In this document: positions 1 to 9,427 of the stretch, piece by piece | How positions within the stretch are numbered: the first letter of the stretch is position 1 | Layout: the number at the start of each line of letters is the position of its first letter | Source: an uncultured Allobosea sp. | GTDB lineage: Bacteria > Pseudomonadota > Alphaproteobacteria > Rhizobiales > Beijerinckiaceae | Assembly (NCBI RefSeq): GCF_945956895.1 | Contig: NZ_CAMFJF010000032.1 | Span: forward strand, 1-40,872 | Direction: 5' to 3' | Length of the DNA stretch: 40,872 nucleotides | Notes under the pieces: generated by a model | Database searches by the model: none | Told to the model about the DNA's origin: nothing | The model's input: only the letters and a program-made list of their open reading frames with translations | Program-made: the position numbers and the translations under genes

Positions 1-272
1 CCGTCCTGCTCGATGAAGGCCGGGGCACGCCGAAGGATCCGGCGTCCGCGGCCGAATTCCTGCTGCGCGCCGTCACCGCGGATTCGGGCGCTACGATCGA
101 GGAGCTGACCAAATCCAGCAAGAACTGGTCGGCCGATACAATCCGTGCCGTGCAGCAACGCCTGCAGCAGGCCGGATATTATCAAGGCTCGCTCGACGGA
201 CGGAACGGCCCGAAGCTGCGGCCCTCACTGCAACGCTGGCGGAGTGAAGGAATCTTCCTCAAGAACGGGTGA
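1..272 (+). CDS. C-terminal end of a Sel1-like / peptidoglycan-binding-like protein (partial)
   Basis: Only the last 89 codons are in the window; the reading frame begins at base 3 and stops with TGA at 270-272. The visible part opens with a segment resembling a Sel1/TPR-type repeat (KDPASAAEFLLRA). It ends with a stretch resembling a peptidoglycan-binding-like fold (WSADTIRAVQQRLQQAGYY, then GSLDGRNGPKL). In Hyphomicrobiales such C-termini occur on large caspase-like or Sel1-repeat proteins, but the N-terminal domain that would decide this lies outside. The 3' end overlaps, on the opposite strand, a decayed fragment of a transglutaminase gene. The fold assignment is family recognition only; no function can be claimed. 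Confidence 0.6.
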   Translation, partial: VLLDEGRGTPKDPASAAEFLLRAVTADSGATIEELTKSSKNWSADTIRAVQQRLQQAGYYQGSLDGRNGPKLRPSLQRWRSEGIFLKNG

Positions 273-393
273 GGGCAGGGCATCGGTCGGCGCGGCGTTC
301 GCAGTCGGCGGCCATGGCGGCGATAAGGCGCAGACAATTGTCCTGCACGTCACTGCGAAAGACCTCTAACGGCATGCTGTAAAGCGGGTGCAA
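259..393 (-). pseudogene. Decayed C-terminal fragment of a transglutaminase-like gene
   Basis: Read on the minus strand from the ATG at 375, this stretch gives MPLEVFRSDVQDN followed by LRLIAAMAADCERRA and a stop at 259-261. The intact transglutaminase-like gene at 1617-2306 ends with MPFEAFRRDMQEN, then RLIVAMAADRERRA, so the two are clearly homologous over about 35 codons. The nucleotide match (about 290-380 against 1660-1750) is ungapped. An in-frame ATG at 393 adds six codons (MLHPLY) without match to the intact copy. It has no catalytic residues and cannot be functional alone. I infer a remnant of a duplication, or of recombination that placed the island here. Confidence 0.7.
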
Positions 394-438
394 CATGCTG
401 CAGTCACGGAGGCGAAGCGGGAACTTGCTCGGCTGTCC

Positions 439-1616
<1,178 letters not shown>

Positions 1617-1620
<4 letters not shown>

Positions 1621-2306
1621 GATCGTGTTTCCGGTGTGGCCTGGGTTCGAGCGGCTGCTGCGCGGCGTTCGCGGTCCGCGGCCATGGCCACGATCAGGCG
1701 GGGATAGTTTTCCTGCATGTCGCGGCGGAACGCCTCGAAAGGCATGTCGTCATGAGTGCCGCGGTCCAGCACATATTCCATGTGCTGGCGCCCGCTGGTG
1801 TCGAAGGGATGGAAGATCGAATCCGTCCGCCCGTCGAATTCGAGCGGCTGGACGCCGAACTGCGCGCAGAAGCCGAGATCGAAGGCAGGCGTCGCCTTGA
1901 CCCAGGCGCCATCGAGGAAGAGCAGCGTGTAAGCGTGCCAGCGGAAGATATCGCTGTCCATCAGCATCAGGATGCGCGGGGAGGCCAGGTGGTTGCGCAC
2001 ATCGGCAAAGCCGATGCGCGCGGGAATGCCGGCCGCGCGGGCCGCCGCCGCCAGCGTCAGCGCCTTCGGCACGCAGAATGAGCCGGCCGAGGCGAGGCAG
2101 TTCGAGGCGACGAAGATCTCCTCCTCCACCCCGAAATAGCGCAGGTCATACGGCACCGCATCGCGGACGGCGTAATAGAGCCGGATCGCCCGCTCGCGCG
2201 CGGCCCCCCCGCCGGCATGGGTTGCGACGAAGTCGCGGATCGGCGCCGAGTCGGCATCGACATAGGCCGTTGCCTTCAGGGCGTCTTCCAGAGCCTCGGC
2301 ACTCAT
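1617..2306 (-). CDS. Transglutaminase-like domain protein
   Basis: 229 residues, a single transglutaminase/protease-like (papain-fold) domain. A Cys-His-Asp triad is visible: Cys78 in GSFCVPKA, His124 in FRWHAYT and Asp143 in TPAFDLG. No signal peptide or membrane segment is seen, so it is probably cytoplasmic. Proteins of this superfamily can be amide hydrolases, transferases or acyl-transfer enzymes. What this one does inside a CoA-dependent catabolic operon is unknown. Its start lies just upstream of the HCCA-isomerase-like gene's stop, and its end overlaps the thiolase start. A decayed fragment of a second copy lies at 259-393. The triad makes an active enzyme likely; the substrate is not inferable. 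Confidence 0.85.
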
Positions 2307-2327
2307 CGGAGATCCTCCTTCGGCTTC

Positions 2328-2948
2328 TCAGAGCCGTGCCGCCGCGGCGGCGCGTTGCTGTTCCAGACGCCAGGCGATCTGGGGCAGGCGATCCGCTCCG
2401 AAGAAGCTCTCGCCGTCAAGCGTGACGAAAGGGACGCCGATGACGCCGTCGGCGCAGGCCTTCTCGATCGCATGAGCCAGCCGCTCGCGGCCGATCGCGC
2501 CGTCGAGCATCTCGCGGACCGTATCGGCGGGGAGAGCGGCGAGGCAGGGCAGGGCCGCCAGCACCTCCGGCTTGGTGATGTCCTCGCCTCGAGCGAAGAA
2601 CCGCTCGAAGATCTCAGTCGCGAGTACCGGCCCGGCCTCCGGTGCCGCCGCCGTTCGGGCGTGGAAAAGCCGCCCCGCGAGATGGGCCGAGATCTGCAGC
2701 GGTTCGGGGATCCGGAAGGGGGCGCCGAAGAAGGCTGCCGAGCGGACGACATCCTCCAGGAAATAGCCGCGGCGCGCCGGCTTTCCCAGTGGGTTCTCGA
2801 CGCCCTGCTGCTTGAACACGGCCCAGAGCAGGATCGGCCGCAGCTCGAGCTCTCGGCCATGCGCCTGCGCCAGCTGCCGGAGCGGCGCCAGCATGAAATA
2901 CGAGTAGGGCGAGGCGAAATCGAGATAGAGGCGGATCGGATCGGGCAT
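2328..2948 (-). CDS. DsbA-family / 2-hydroxychromene-2-carboxylate isomerase-like protein
   Basis: 206 residues starting at the ATG at 2948. The N-terminus LYLDFASPYSYF and the late cis-proline segment GVIGVPFVTLDG, with FFGADRLPQI after it, are the hallmarks of the kappa-GST-like DsbA family that includes HCCA isomerase. The active-site position holds Ser13, not a CXXC pair, so this should be an isomerase or glutathione-dependent enzyme and not a disulfide oxidoreductase. No signal peptide is seen. The characterised relative acts in naphthalene degradation; here the gene sits between a carboxyltransferase and a transglutaminase-like gene, so it may isomerise a CoA ester or another intermediate. 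That role is inference from position only. Confidence 0.85.
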   Translation of the reverse strand: MPDPIRLYLDFASPYSYFMLAPLRQLAQAHGRELELRPILLWAVFKQQGVENPLGKPARRGYFLEDVVRSAAFFGAPFRIPEPLQISAHLAGRLFHARTAAAPEAGPVLATEIFERFFARGEDITKPEVLAALPCLAALPADTVREMLDGAIGRERLAHAIEKACADGVIGVPFVTLDGESFFGADRLPQIAWRLEQQRAAAAARL

Positions 2949-2959
2949 GGCCGGACCTC

Positions 2960-4567
2960 TCAGAACCGGAAGACGCCGTAGCCGGGCGGGCCGAGCGGGG
3001 CGTTCAGCGAGGCCGAGATCGCGACGCCGAGCGCATTGCGGGTGTCGACCGGGTCGATGATGCCGTCGTCCCAGAGCTCGGAGGTCGCGTAATAGGCCGA
3101 GAGCTGCTCCTGATAGGCTTTTCGCGTTTCCTCCCAGAGCCGCTCGATCTCGCTCTGGTCGACCGCGCCGCCATTGCGCTTCATCTGGTTGGCCTTGACC
3201 TCGGCCAGCGTGTTCGCAGCCTGGTCGCCGCCCATCACGCCGATCTGGTGGTTCGGCCAGGAGAACAGGAAGCGCCCGTCGAAGGCGCGCCCGCACATGC
3301 CGTAGTTGCCGGCGCCGAAGGAGCCGTTGCACATCACCGTGAATTTCGGCACCCGCGAGCAGCTCTGCGCCATGATCATCTTGGCGCCGTCCTTGGTGAT
3401 GCCGCGGCGCTCGTATTCGCGCCCGACCATGTAGCCGGTGATGTTCTGCAGGAAGACCAGTGGCGTGTCGTTCTGGTTGCAGAGCTCGATGAAATGGGCA
3501 CCCTTCAGAGAGGAATCGTTGAAGAGCACGCCGTTATTGGCAAGGATTCCGACCTTGTAGCCCCAGATATTGGCGAAGCCGCAGACCAGGGTCGTGCCAT
3601 AGGCCGGCTGGTATTCATGGAAGCGGCTGCCATCGACGATGCGGGCGATGATCTCGCGCATGTCGAAGGCCTTCTTGATATCGTCGGGCACGATCCCGTA
3701 GATCTCGGCGGGATCGTAGAACGGCTCCTCCGGCGCCTCGCGCTGCGCCTCCCAGCGGGGCAGCCGGCCCCATTGCGCAACGATCTCGCGGCCGATCTCG
3801 ATGGCGTGCTCCTCGCTGTCGGCGGGATAGTCGCAGGTGCCGGAGACGCTGGTGTGCATCTCGGCGCCGCCGAGCTCCTCGACCGTGACGTCCTCGCCGG
3901 TCGCAGCCTTCACCAGCGGCGGGCCGCCCAGGAAGACCGCGCCGGTGCCGCGCACGATGACGCTGTAGTCGGACAGGCCGGGGATATAGGCGCCGCCGGC
4001 GGTGCAATGGCCGAAGACGAGGGCGAGCTGCTTCACGCCCGCTTTCGAGAGAAGCGACTGGTTGCGGAAGATCCGCCCGCCCATATAGCGGTCCGGAAAC
4101 AGCTCCGACTGCAATTGCAGGAAGCCGCCTGCGGAATCGCAGAGATGGACGACCGGCAGCCGGTTCTCCATGGCGATGTCGAGAGCGCGGACGATCTTCT
4201 TGACCGTCAGGGGATACCAGGCGCCGCCCTTCACCGAGGGATCGTCGGCCCGGATCATCACCTCGCGACCTGAGATCATGCCGATGCCGACGATCGAGCT
4301 CGCGGAAGGCGATTCCCCGCCATAGGCCATGTTGGCGGCAAGCGAGGACAATTCGAGGAACGGCGTGCCGGGGTCGAGCAGCATTTCGATGCGCTTGCGC
4401 TGCGGCATCTTCTGCTGGCGGGCGAGGCGGTCGAGGTCGCGCTGCGGGCGGCTGTGACGTGCGGCCTCCTGCTTCGCCCGGAATTCGGCGACGAGACGGC
4501 GGTTATGCGCCTCGTTGCGGCGGAAGTCGGCGGAGGCGGTGTTGATCGACGATTGCAGTCTGGACAT
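2960..4567 (-). CDS. Acyl-CoA carboxylase carboxyltransferase (beta) subunit, geranyl-/methylcrotonyl-CoA type
   Basis: 535 residues from the ATG at 4567. It has the two crotonase-like carboxyltransferase halves, with oxyanion-hole signatures GHCTAGGAY in the N half and NGSFGAGNYGMCGRAF in the C half, plus the conserved FLQNITGYMVG. It would transfer carboxyl from carboxybiotin to a beta-methyl-enoyl-CoA in an alpha6-beta6 complex with the two genes upstream (biotin carboxylase and carrier). In the acyl pocket the motif reads FPDRYMGGRIF, with Gly163 where methylcrotonyl-CoA carboxylases, as I recall them, have Phe. This favours a longer acyl chain such as geranyl-CoA. It lies five bases after the carrier gene within the operon. 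Family certain; exact substrate not. Confidence 0.92.
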   Translation of the reverse strand: MSRLQSSINTASADFRRNEAHNRRLVAEFRAKQEAARHSRPQRDLDRLARQQKMPQRKRIEMLLDPGTPFLELSSLAANMAYGGESPSASSIVGIGMISGREVMIRADDPSVKGGAWYPLTVKKIVRALDIAMENRLPVVHLCDSAGGFLQLQSELFPDRYMGGRIFRNQSLLSKAGVKQLALVFGHCTAGGAYIPGLSDYSVIVRGTGAVFLGGPPLVKAATGEDVTVEELGGAEMHTSVSGTCDYPADSEEHAIEIGREIVAQWGRLPRWEAQREAPEEPFYDPAEIYGIVPDDIKKAFDMREIIARIVDGSRFHEYQPAYGTTLVCGFANIWGYKVGILANNGVLFNDSSLKGAHFIELCNQNDTPLVFLQNITGYMVGREYERRGITKDGAKMIMAQSCSRVPKFTVMCNGSFGAGNYGMCGRAFDGRFLFSWPNHQIGVMGGDQAANTLAEVKANQMKRNGGAVDQSEIERLWEETRKAYQEQLSAYYATSELWDDGIIDPVDTRNALGVAISASLNAPLGPPGYGVFRF

Positions 4568-4571
4568 CGGG

Positions 4572-5072
4572 TCAGCCTTCCGCCGGGGCCGCGAGACGGG
4601 CGAGCACGGCGTCCTTGTCGAAGCCTTCGCCCTCGCGCGCCGTGATCTCGGCGATCTCGCCGTCTCGTGGCGCATCGAGCTTCATCTGCAGCTTCATGCT
4701 TTCGATCGTGACGACGGTCTCGCCGCGCTGGACCCTGTCGCCGATGCGCTTGTGGACCACGACGACGGTGCCCGGCATCGGTGCGCGCACGACATTCGCC
4801 CCTCCACCGGCTGCCGAGGCTTCCTCGGCAGCATCGCGCCGGTGCAGCACGAAGCTGCGCCCGCCCAGGCGAATGATGGCGCCGTCGGCGCTGCCGGCAC
4901 GGGCGAAGGCGATCGACTCGCCATCTACAGTCAGCCGGCGGCTGCCGTCGCCGGCCTCGTCGAGACACTCGACGACATGCCGCCGGCCATCGACGGAGAG
5001 CACGAGGTGCGGCCGGCGCGCCAGAATGGTGACGTGGTGGACGGTGCCGTCGAGATCGAGCTTGAGGACCAT
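4572..5072 (-). CDS. Biotin-carrier subunit of the acyl-CoA carboxylase, with BT-like N-terminal domain
   Basis: 166 residues. The C-terminal 70 or so form a biotinyl domain: VRAPMPGTVV, then the biotinylation site IESMKLQM with Lys127. The family norm is EAMKM, so Ser replaces Ala. The N-terminal ~85 residues are beta-rich (LKLDLDGTVHHV, VLSVDGRRHVV) and correspond to the BT barrel that links biotin carboxylase to carrier in fused alpha subunits. The start at 5072 is chosen because GGAGG lies eight bases upstream; a start at 5087 would overlap the preceding gene. The gene begins two bases after the biotin carboxylase stop (TGAGCATG). The two genes together equal one canonical alpha subunit. 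Confidence 0.9.
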   Translation of the reverse strand: MVLKLDLDGTVHHVTILARRPHLVLSVDGRRHVVECLDEAGDGSRRLTVDGESIAFARAGSADGAIIRLGGRSFVLHRRDAAEEASAAGGGANVVRAPMPGTVVVVHKRIGDRVQRGETVVTIESMKLQMKLDAPRDGEIAEITAREGEGFDKDAVLARLAAPAEG

Positions 5073-5074
5073 GC

Positions 5075-6574
5075 TCAGTTCCTCCAAGGCCCGATCGAGG
5101 CGTGCGGCTCAGGTACGCCCAGGATGAGATCGCGGAAATCGCGCAGGCCGAGCGCCGCGGCGATCAGCACCATGTCGCGCGTCGCCACATCCGGCTCGCG
5201 GGCAGCAAGCATCACCTTGTGTTGGGCGACGAAGCCGGTGTGCAGCTCGCCGGCGGCGAAAGAGGGATGGGCCAGCACGCGGGCGAGGTAATCGATATTC
5301 GTCTTGACCCCGAGCAAGGCGAGATCGTGCAGCGCCGCGATGGCGCGCCGCGTCGCGCTGGCGCGGTCCGGCCCATGCGCGACGAGCTTTGCCAGCATCG
5401 GGTCGAAGTCGGCGGTCACGCGCTGGCCGCGGTCGAGCGCGTTCTCGAAGCGCAGGTAAGCTGCCTGCGGCGCGTCGAGATGCAGAATCGTGCCGGTTTC
5501 GGGCAGGAAGTCGCGCTCGGGATCCTCGGCGCAAATCCGGCACTCGATGGCGTGGCCATCGGCAGTTACGGCATCTTGCGTGAAGGGGAGGTCGCGCCCG
5601 GCGGCGATCTCGACCTGCAGCCTGACGAGGTCGAGCCCGGTGATCATTTCGGTCACGGGATGTTCGACCTGCAGGCGCGTGTTCATCTCCAGGAAGAAGA
5701 AGCGGCCATCGGCGCCGAGGATGTACTCGACCGTGCCGGCGTTGCGATAGTTCGCCGCCGCCGCGAGGCGGGCCGCCGAGGCGCAGATCTCGTCGCGCAG
5801 GCCAGCCGGCAGGTTCGCCGCCGGCGCCTCCTCGATGATTTTCTGAAAGCGGCGCTGCACCGAGCATTCACGCTCGAAAAGATGGATGGCGCCGCCCTTG
5901 CCGTCGCCGAAGACCTGCACCTCGATATGGCGGGGTCGCTCGACAAAGAGCTCGGCATAGACGCGCCCGTCGCCGAAATAGCGTTGCGCCTCGCTGGCGG
6001 CATGGCGGGCCGCGCCTTCCAGCTCCGCGGCGCTGCGGACGATGCTCATGCCCTTGCCGCCGCCGCCCGCTGCCGCCTTGATCAGCAGCGGGAAGCCGAT
6101 TTGCGTCGCCCGGCGAGTGAATTCGGCGAGGTCCTCGGTCGGCATCACCGAGGGGGCGACCGGGACGCCGTGATCGGCAGCGAACTGGCGGGCCGAGATC
6201 TTGTCGCCCATCAGCGCGATCGTCTCGGCGTCAGGGCCGATGAAGGTGAGGCCGGACTCCGCGACCGCGCGGGCGAAGCGGGCATTCTCGGAGAGGAAGC
6301 CATAGCCTGGATGAATCGCGTCGGCTCCGACCGCGCGGGCGGCATCGACGATCTGGGTGATGTCGAGATGGGCCGCGACCGGGGTTTCACCGGAAATCTC
6401 AACCGCTTCGTCGGCCTCGCGCACATGCCGGGCGCGGGCCTCGACGGGGTGGTGGATCGCGACCGAGGCGATGCCCATCTCGCGCAGGGTCCGGATCACC
6501 CGGCAGGCGATCTCGCCGCGATTGGCGATGAGGACCTTGCGGAAGGGCGGGTTGTCGTCCGGGGCCGTCATCAT
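5075..6574 (-). CDS. Biotin carboxylase subunit of the acyl-CoA carboxylase
   Basis: 499 residues. It starts like the family (KVLIANRGEIACRVIRT) and has the ATP-grasp glycine-rich loop AAAGGGGKGM, the ERECSVQRRFQK segment, and EMNTRLQVEHPVTE with catalytic residues. It carboxylates biotin on the carrier protein using ATP and bicarbonate. Acyl-CoA carboxylase alpha subunits are normally about 660 residues with BT and carrier domains fused on; here the protein ends at SIGPWRN, at the BC/BT boundary, and the rest is the next gene. The start is the first of two adjacent ATGs; it overlaps the AtuA-like stop (ATGA), suggesting coupled translation. Confidence 0.94.
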   Translation of the reverse strand: MMTAPDDNPPFRKVLIANRGEIACRVIRTLREMGIASVAIHHPVEARARHVREADEAVEISGETPVAAHLDITQIVDAARAVGADAIHPGYGFLSENARFARAVAESGLTFIGPDAETIALMGDKISARQFAADHGVPVAPSVMPTEDLAEFTRRATQIGFPLLIKAAAGGGGKGMSIVRSAAELEGAARHAASEAQRYFGDGRVYAELFVERPRHIEVQVFGDGKGGAIHLFERECSVQRRFQKIIEEAPAANLPAGLRDEICASAARLAAAANYRNAGTVEYILGADGRFFFLEMNTRLQVEHPVTEMITGLDLVRLQVEIAAGRDLPFTQDAVTADGHAIECRICAEDPERDFLPETGTILHLDAPQAAYLRFENALDRGQRVTADFDPMLAKLVAHGPDRASATRRAIAALHDLALLGVKTNIDYLARVLAHPSFAAGELHTGFVAQHKVMLAAREPDVATRDMVLIAAALGLRDFRDLILGVPEPHASIGPWRN

Positions 6575-8394
6575 GCGTCGTCCGTGGTCTTGGAGCCGTG
6601 GAGGGGGCCGCCCGGCGCAAGCCAGGCTGCGGGCACCGGCACCGGCAGGCTCATCAGCACCTGCGCCATCGCCTTGCCCTGTGGGTCGTGACGCAGCGAG
6701 GCGATGCCGCCGCCGCCGAGCGCCCGGTGCATGACGAGGTTGAAGCCGTTGAGGCCGGGCCAGTCGAAGCGCTCGACCTCGCCTGCGACATGATGGGCGA
6801 AGTGTCGGCCGACGGCTTCTGGCGTCAGCGCCTGACGCAGCCAGGGCAGGAAGGCGGCATCGCGCGCGATCACGCCGATATTGGCGATATCGCCCTTGTC
6901 GCCACTGCGGCCGAAGGCGAGGGCAACGAGTGGGACGGTGGCTGTTTCGCCGACGGCTTCCGCGCCTTCCGCATCGGTGCTGGCAGGCGAGGGCGCGTGC
7001 GTGGCTGCGGCGGGGATCTGCGCCGGCACTGCCAGGCACGTCTCGCCCAGGCAGACGGTCGGGCTCAGCTCGGTCTTGTCGACCAGGAAGGAGAACAGCC
7101 TGATCACCGGCTGCGGTTCCGGCCGGCCGCCAGCGAAGCCGGTCAGGCTCTGCGCCATCGCGGTCGCGGCCGGATAGATCTCGCGGGCGAAGACCTGCAG
7201 CGCCTCCTTGCTCGGATGGCGCACACCGATCTTGAGCACGACCTCGCGCGTCGTCCGGGCCCGGCTCCGGGCGCCGTAGCTCGCCTCGGCGCCCAGAGTC
7301 TCGACCGAGGTCTCGGTGAAATCCGGAAAGCCGGCCTCGCGGATCAAGCGGCCGCAGCGGGAAAGGATCGCCGCCGCGACCGCTTCGGCCCGTACGGCCG
7401 CGTCATCGCCGACGATCATCATCGTCGCCGCGCAGCGATAACCGTCGGCATAGGTGGCGCTGACCTTGTAGCTGGCCGAGGGCCTCCGCCCGCGCGCGCC
7501 GGAAACCCGCACGCGATCGGGGCCGGCTTTTTCCAGCTTCACCTGCGACCAGTCGCAGCAGACATCCGGCAGCATATAGGCGGCGGGATCGCCGACCTCG
7601 TAGACGACCTGCTCGGCGATGGTCGCCGGGCTGACCCGCCCGCCTGTGCCATCGGGCTTGCCGATCTCGAAACTGCCATCGGCGTGGCAGTCGGCGTACG
7701 GAAAGCCCATATCGGCCCAGTCGTCCGCAACGTCGCGCCAATCGGTGACGATGCCGCCGGTCGCCTGCGCGCCGCATTCGAGGATGTGGCCGGCGAGGCT
7801 GCCGGCCGAGAGCCGGTCATAGTCCTCTGGCTTCCAGCCGAATTCGTGGATCAGCGGGCCGAGTACGACGGCGGAGTCGACGCAGCGCCCGGTCACGACG
7901 ATATCGGCGCCAGTCGCGAGCGCGGCGGCGATCGGGAAGGCGCCGAGATAGGCGTTGATGCTGGCGATCTTCTCCGGGAAAGGCGTGCCGGAGAACATCT
8001 CGGTGATGCCGGCGGCGCGCAGGCGCTCGGCCTCGCCTGAGAGGTCGTCGCCGGTGACGATCGCGACCTTCAAGTCGACGCCGACCTCCTCGAAGGCGGC
8101 GAGCAGAGCGCCGCGGCAGGCTTCGGGATTGACGCCGCCGGCATTGGTGACGACGCGGATGCGCTTTTCCGCGATCTCGCGGGCGAGCGGCTTCATCACC
8201 AGCGAGACGAAATCGGTGGCGTAGCCAAGCGCCGGGTTCTTCGCTTTCATCCGGGCGAGGATCGACATGGTGATCTCGGCCAGATAGTCGAGCACGAGGT
8301 AGTCGATGCCGCCCTGGCGAACGAGCTGGCGCGGGCCTTCCGGGCTGTCGCCCCAGAAGCCGGCTCCGCAGCCGATACGGATGTTTTCGCGCAT
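6571..8394 (-). CDS. Acyclic terpene utilisation AtuA family protein (DUF1446 plus AtuA ferredoxin-like domain)
   Basis: 607 residues from the ATG at 8394. The N-terminal ~440 residues are the DUF1446 domain (IRIGCGAGFWGDS, then VVTNAGGVNPEACR, and GADIVVTGRCVDSAVVLGP). The C-terminal ~110 residues form the AtuA-type domain (ALAFGRSGDKGDIANIGV, FDWPGLNGFNLVMH). AtuA is encoded with geranyl-CoA carboxylase genes in Pseudomonas citronellol/geraniol degradation. Its biochemical role has not been settled to my knowledge. Here it lies between the crotonase and the biotin carboxylase in one operon, as expected for an Atu-like pathway. Related DUF1446 proteins also occur beside other acyl-CoA carboxylases, so the family does not prove a terpene substrate. 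Confidence 0.9.
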   Translation of the reverse strand: MRENIRIGCGAGFWGDSPEGPRQLVRQGGIDYLVLDYLAEITMSILARMKAKNPALGYATDFVSLVMKPLAREIAEKRIRVVTNAGGVNPEACRGALLAAFEEVGVDLKVAIVTGDDLSGEAERLRAAGITEMFSGTPFPEKIASINAYLGAFPIAAALATGADIVVTGRCVDSAVVLGPLIHEFGWKPEDYDRLSAGSLAGHILECGAQATGGIVTDWRDVADDWADMGFPYADCHADGSFEIGKPDGTGGRVSPATIAEQVVYEVGDPAAYMLPDVCCDWSQVKLEKAGPDRVRVSGARGRRPSASYKVSATYADGYRCAATMMIVGDDAAVRAEAVAAAILSRCGRLIREAGFPDFTETSVETLGAEASYGARSRARTTREVVLKIGVRHPSKEALQVFAREIYPAATAMAQSLTGFAGGRPEPQPVIRLFSFLVDKTELSPTVCLGETCLAVPAQIPAAATHAPSPASTDAEGAEAVGETATVPLVALAFGRSGDKGDIANIGVIARDAAFLPWLRQALTPEAVGRHFAHHVAGEVERFDWPGLNGFNLVMHRALGGGGIASLRHDPQGKAMAQVLMSLPVPVPAAWLAPGGPLHGSKTTDDA

Positions 8395-8399
8395 GGCGT

Positions 8400-9182
8400 T
8401 CACCGCCCGGTCCAGGCCGGCGGGCGTTTTTCGGCGAAGGCGGCGAAGCCCTCGCGCGCATCCTCGGTGCGAGCCATGTTGGCGAGCATGAACTGGGCGT
8501 ATTCGAGCGCCGCATCCGTCGACATCTCGCGAATTTTGACGAGGCTCTGCTTGCCCAGGCGAATGCCGGTCGGCGACTTGTCGACGAGTCGGCCGACCAG
8601 CCAATTCGTCTTCGCGTCGAGCTCACTGGCCGGTACGGCATAGTTGACGATCGCGCCGGCTTCCGGGTCCCCCGCCCGGATGGTCTCGCCGGTGAGGCAG
8701 AATTCCATCAGTCGTCGGTAGGGCAGCACCCGCATCAGATAGGGCAGGATCATCATCGGGAAGAGACCCACCCTGACCTCGGTCACTCCCAGCTGAACGT
8801 CGTCGCGGGCCACCACGAGGTCGCAGGCACAGACCAGGCCGAAGCCGCCGGCCAGCGCATGGCCATTGACCCGTGCCACCAGCGGCAGCCGGCAGGCATC
8901 CATCCGGCGCAGCAGCCGGGCGACATAGTGGCGAGGATCGGCCGCCTCGATGGTGAAGGGCGTTCCGTCGGCATTCGGCTTGAGATCGCCGCCGGCGCAG
9001 AAGGCCTTGTCGCCGGCTCCGGTGAGGACGACGGCGCGCACTTCGGGATCGGCCTCGGCCTTGTCGAGCGCAGCGACGATCCCCTCGGCGACCGCTTCGT
9101 TCAGAGCGTTGCGACGACTTTCGCGATTGATCGTGACGACCAGCGCCGCGCCCTCGCGTCGGGTGATGATCTCTTCGCTCAC
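8400..9182 (-). CDS. Enoyl-CoA hydratase/isomerase family protein (AtuE/LiuC-like position)
   Basis: 260 residues, crotonase fold. The oxyanion-hole segments are FCAGGDL and the AGGFGLVCACD region. By alignment to rat enoyl-CoA hydratase, the Glu144 equivalent is Gly115 while Glu164 is kept as Glu135, so one of the two usual acids is missing. In Atu/Liu pathways the crotonase at this step hydrates the 3-carboxymethyl-enoyl-CoA made by the carboxylase. The GTG at 9182 is preferred (AGGGAC about nine bases upstream): the predicted promoter at 9227-9255 would start transcription near 9220, leaving no leader for a TTG start at 9224. First gene of the minus-strand operon. Confidence 0.9.
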   Translation of the reverse strand: MSEEIITRREGAALVVTINRESRRNALNEAVAEGIVAALDKAEADPEVRAVVLTGAGDKAFCAGGDLKPNADGTPFTIEAADPRHYVARLLRRMDACRLPLVARVNGHALAGGFGLVCACDLVVARDDVQLGVTEVRVGLFPMMILPYLMRVLPYRRLMEFCLTGETIRAGDPEAGAIVNYAVPASELDAKTNWLVGRLVDKSPTGIRLGKQSLVKIREMSTDAALEYAQFMLANMARTEDAREGFAAFAEKRPPAWTGR

Positions 9183-9226
9183 GGTTTTTCGTCCCTGCGC
9201 AGCTCGCTCGGGAGCCTTCGCCAAAT

Positions 9227-9255
9227 AAATGATTTCAATTCATTTGAAGTGTCAA
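9227..9255 (-). promoter_or_regulatory. Promoter and TetR-type operator of the catabolic operon
   Basis: On the minus strand TTGACA (9250-9255) is followed after 17 bases by TCATTT (9227-9232) as a weak -10. Between them lies ATGAATTGAAATCATT (9228-9243), part of the imperfect inverted repeat AAATGA-N7-TCATTT (9227-9245). The same motif occurs in the transporter promoter at 13586-13601 (14 of 16 bases equal). The position over the -10 and spacer suits repression. That the TetR protein at 11523 binds it is inference. Confidence 0.65.
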
Positions 9256-9328
9256 TAGGGCGCCCTTCGATGAGGGGCGCTAAATCTCTCGCCAATGGAT
9301 TGTTCCAATTGACCGCGCCCGTTCGGCG

Positions 9329-9357
9329 TTGACAGCGGGATTTGTCGCTGATGAAAT
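9329..9357 (+). promoter_or_regulatory. Candidate promoter of the acyl-CoA dehydrogenase-SDR operon
   Basis: TTGACA at 9329-9334, 17-base spacer, TGAAAT at 9352-9357. It lies about 70 bases before the GTG start at 9428. No copy of the ATGAATTG operator overlaps it, but the divergent operator at 9227-9245 is about 90 bases upstream. Motif-based call only. Confidence 0.45.
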
Positions 9358-9427
9358 ACGCTCACTAAATTAAAAGAGCCGAATGGCTCAAGGCTCGCTC
9401 GAATACGAAGCGAGGGAGGAGACCGAC

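Noticed and set aside
9222..9224. TTG as start of the first crotonase gene
   Set aside because: It lies within or at the predicted transcription start region and has no ribosome site; the GTG at 9182 fits both the promoter and the family length.
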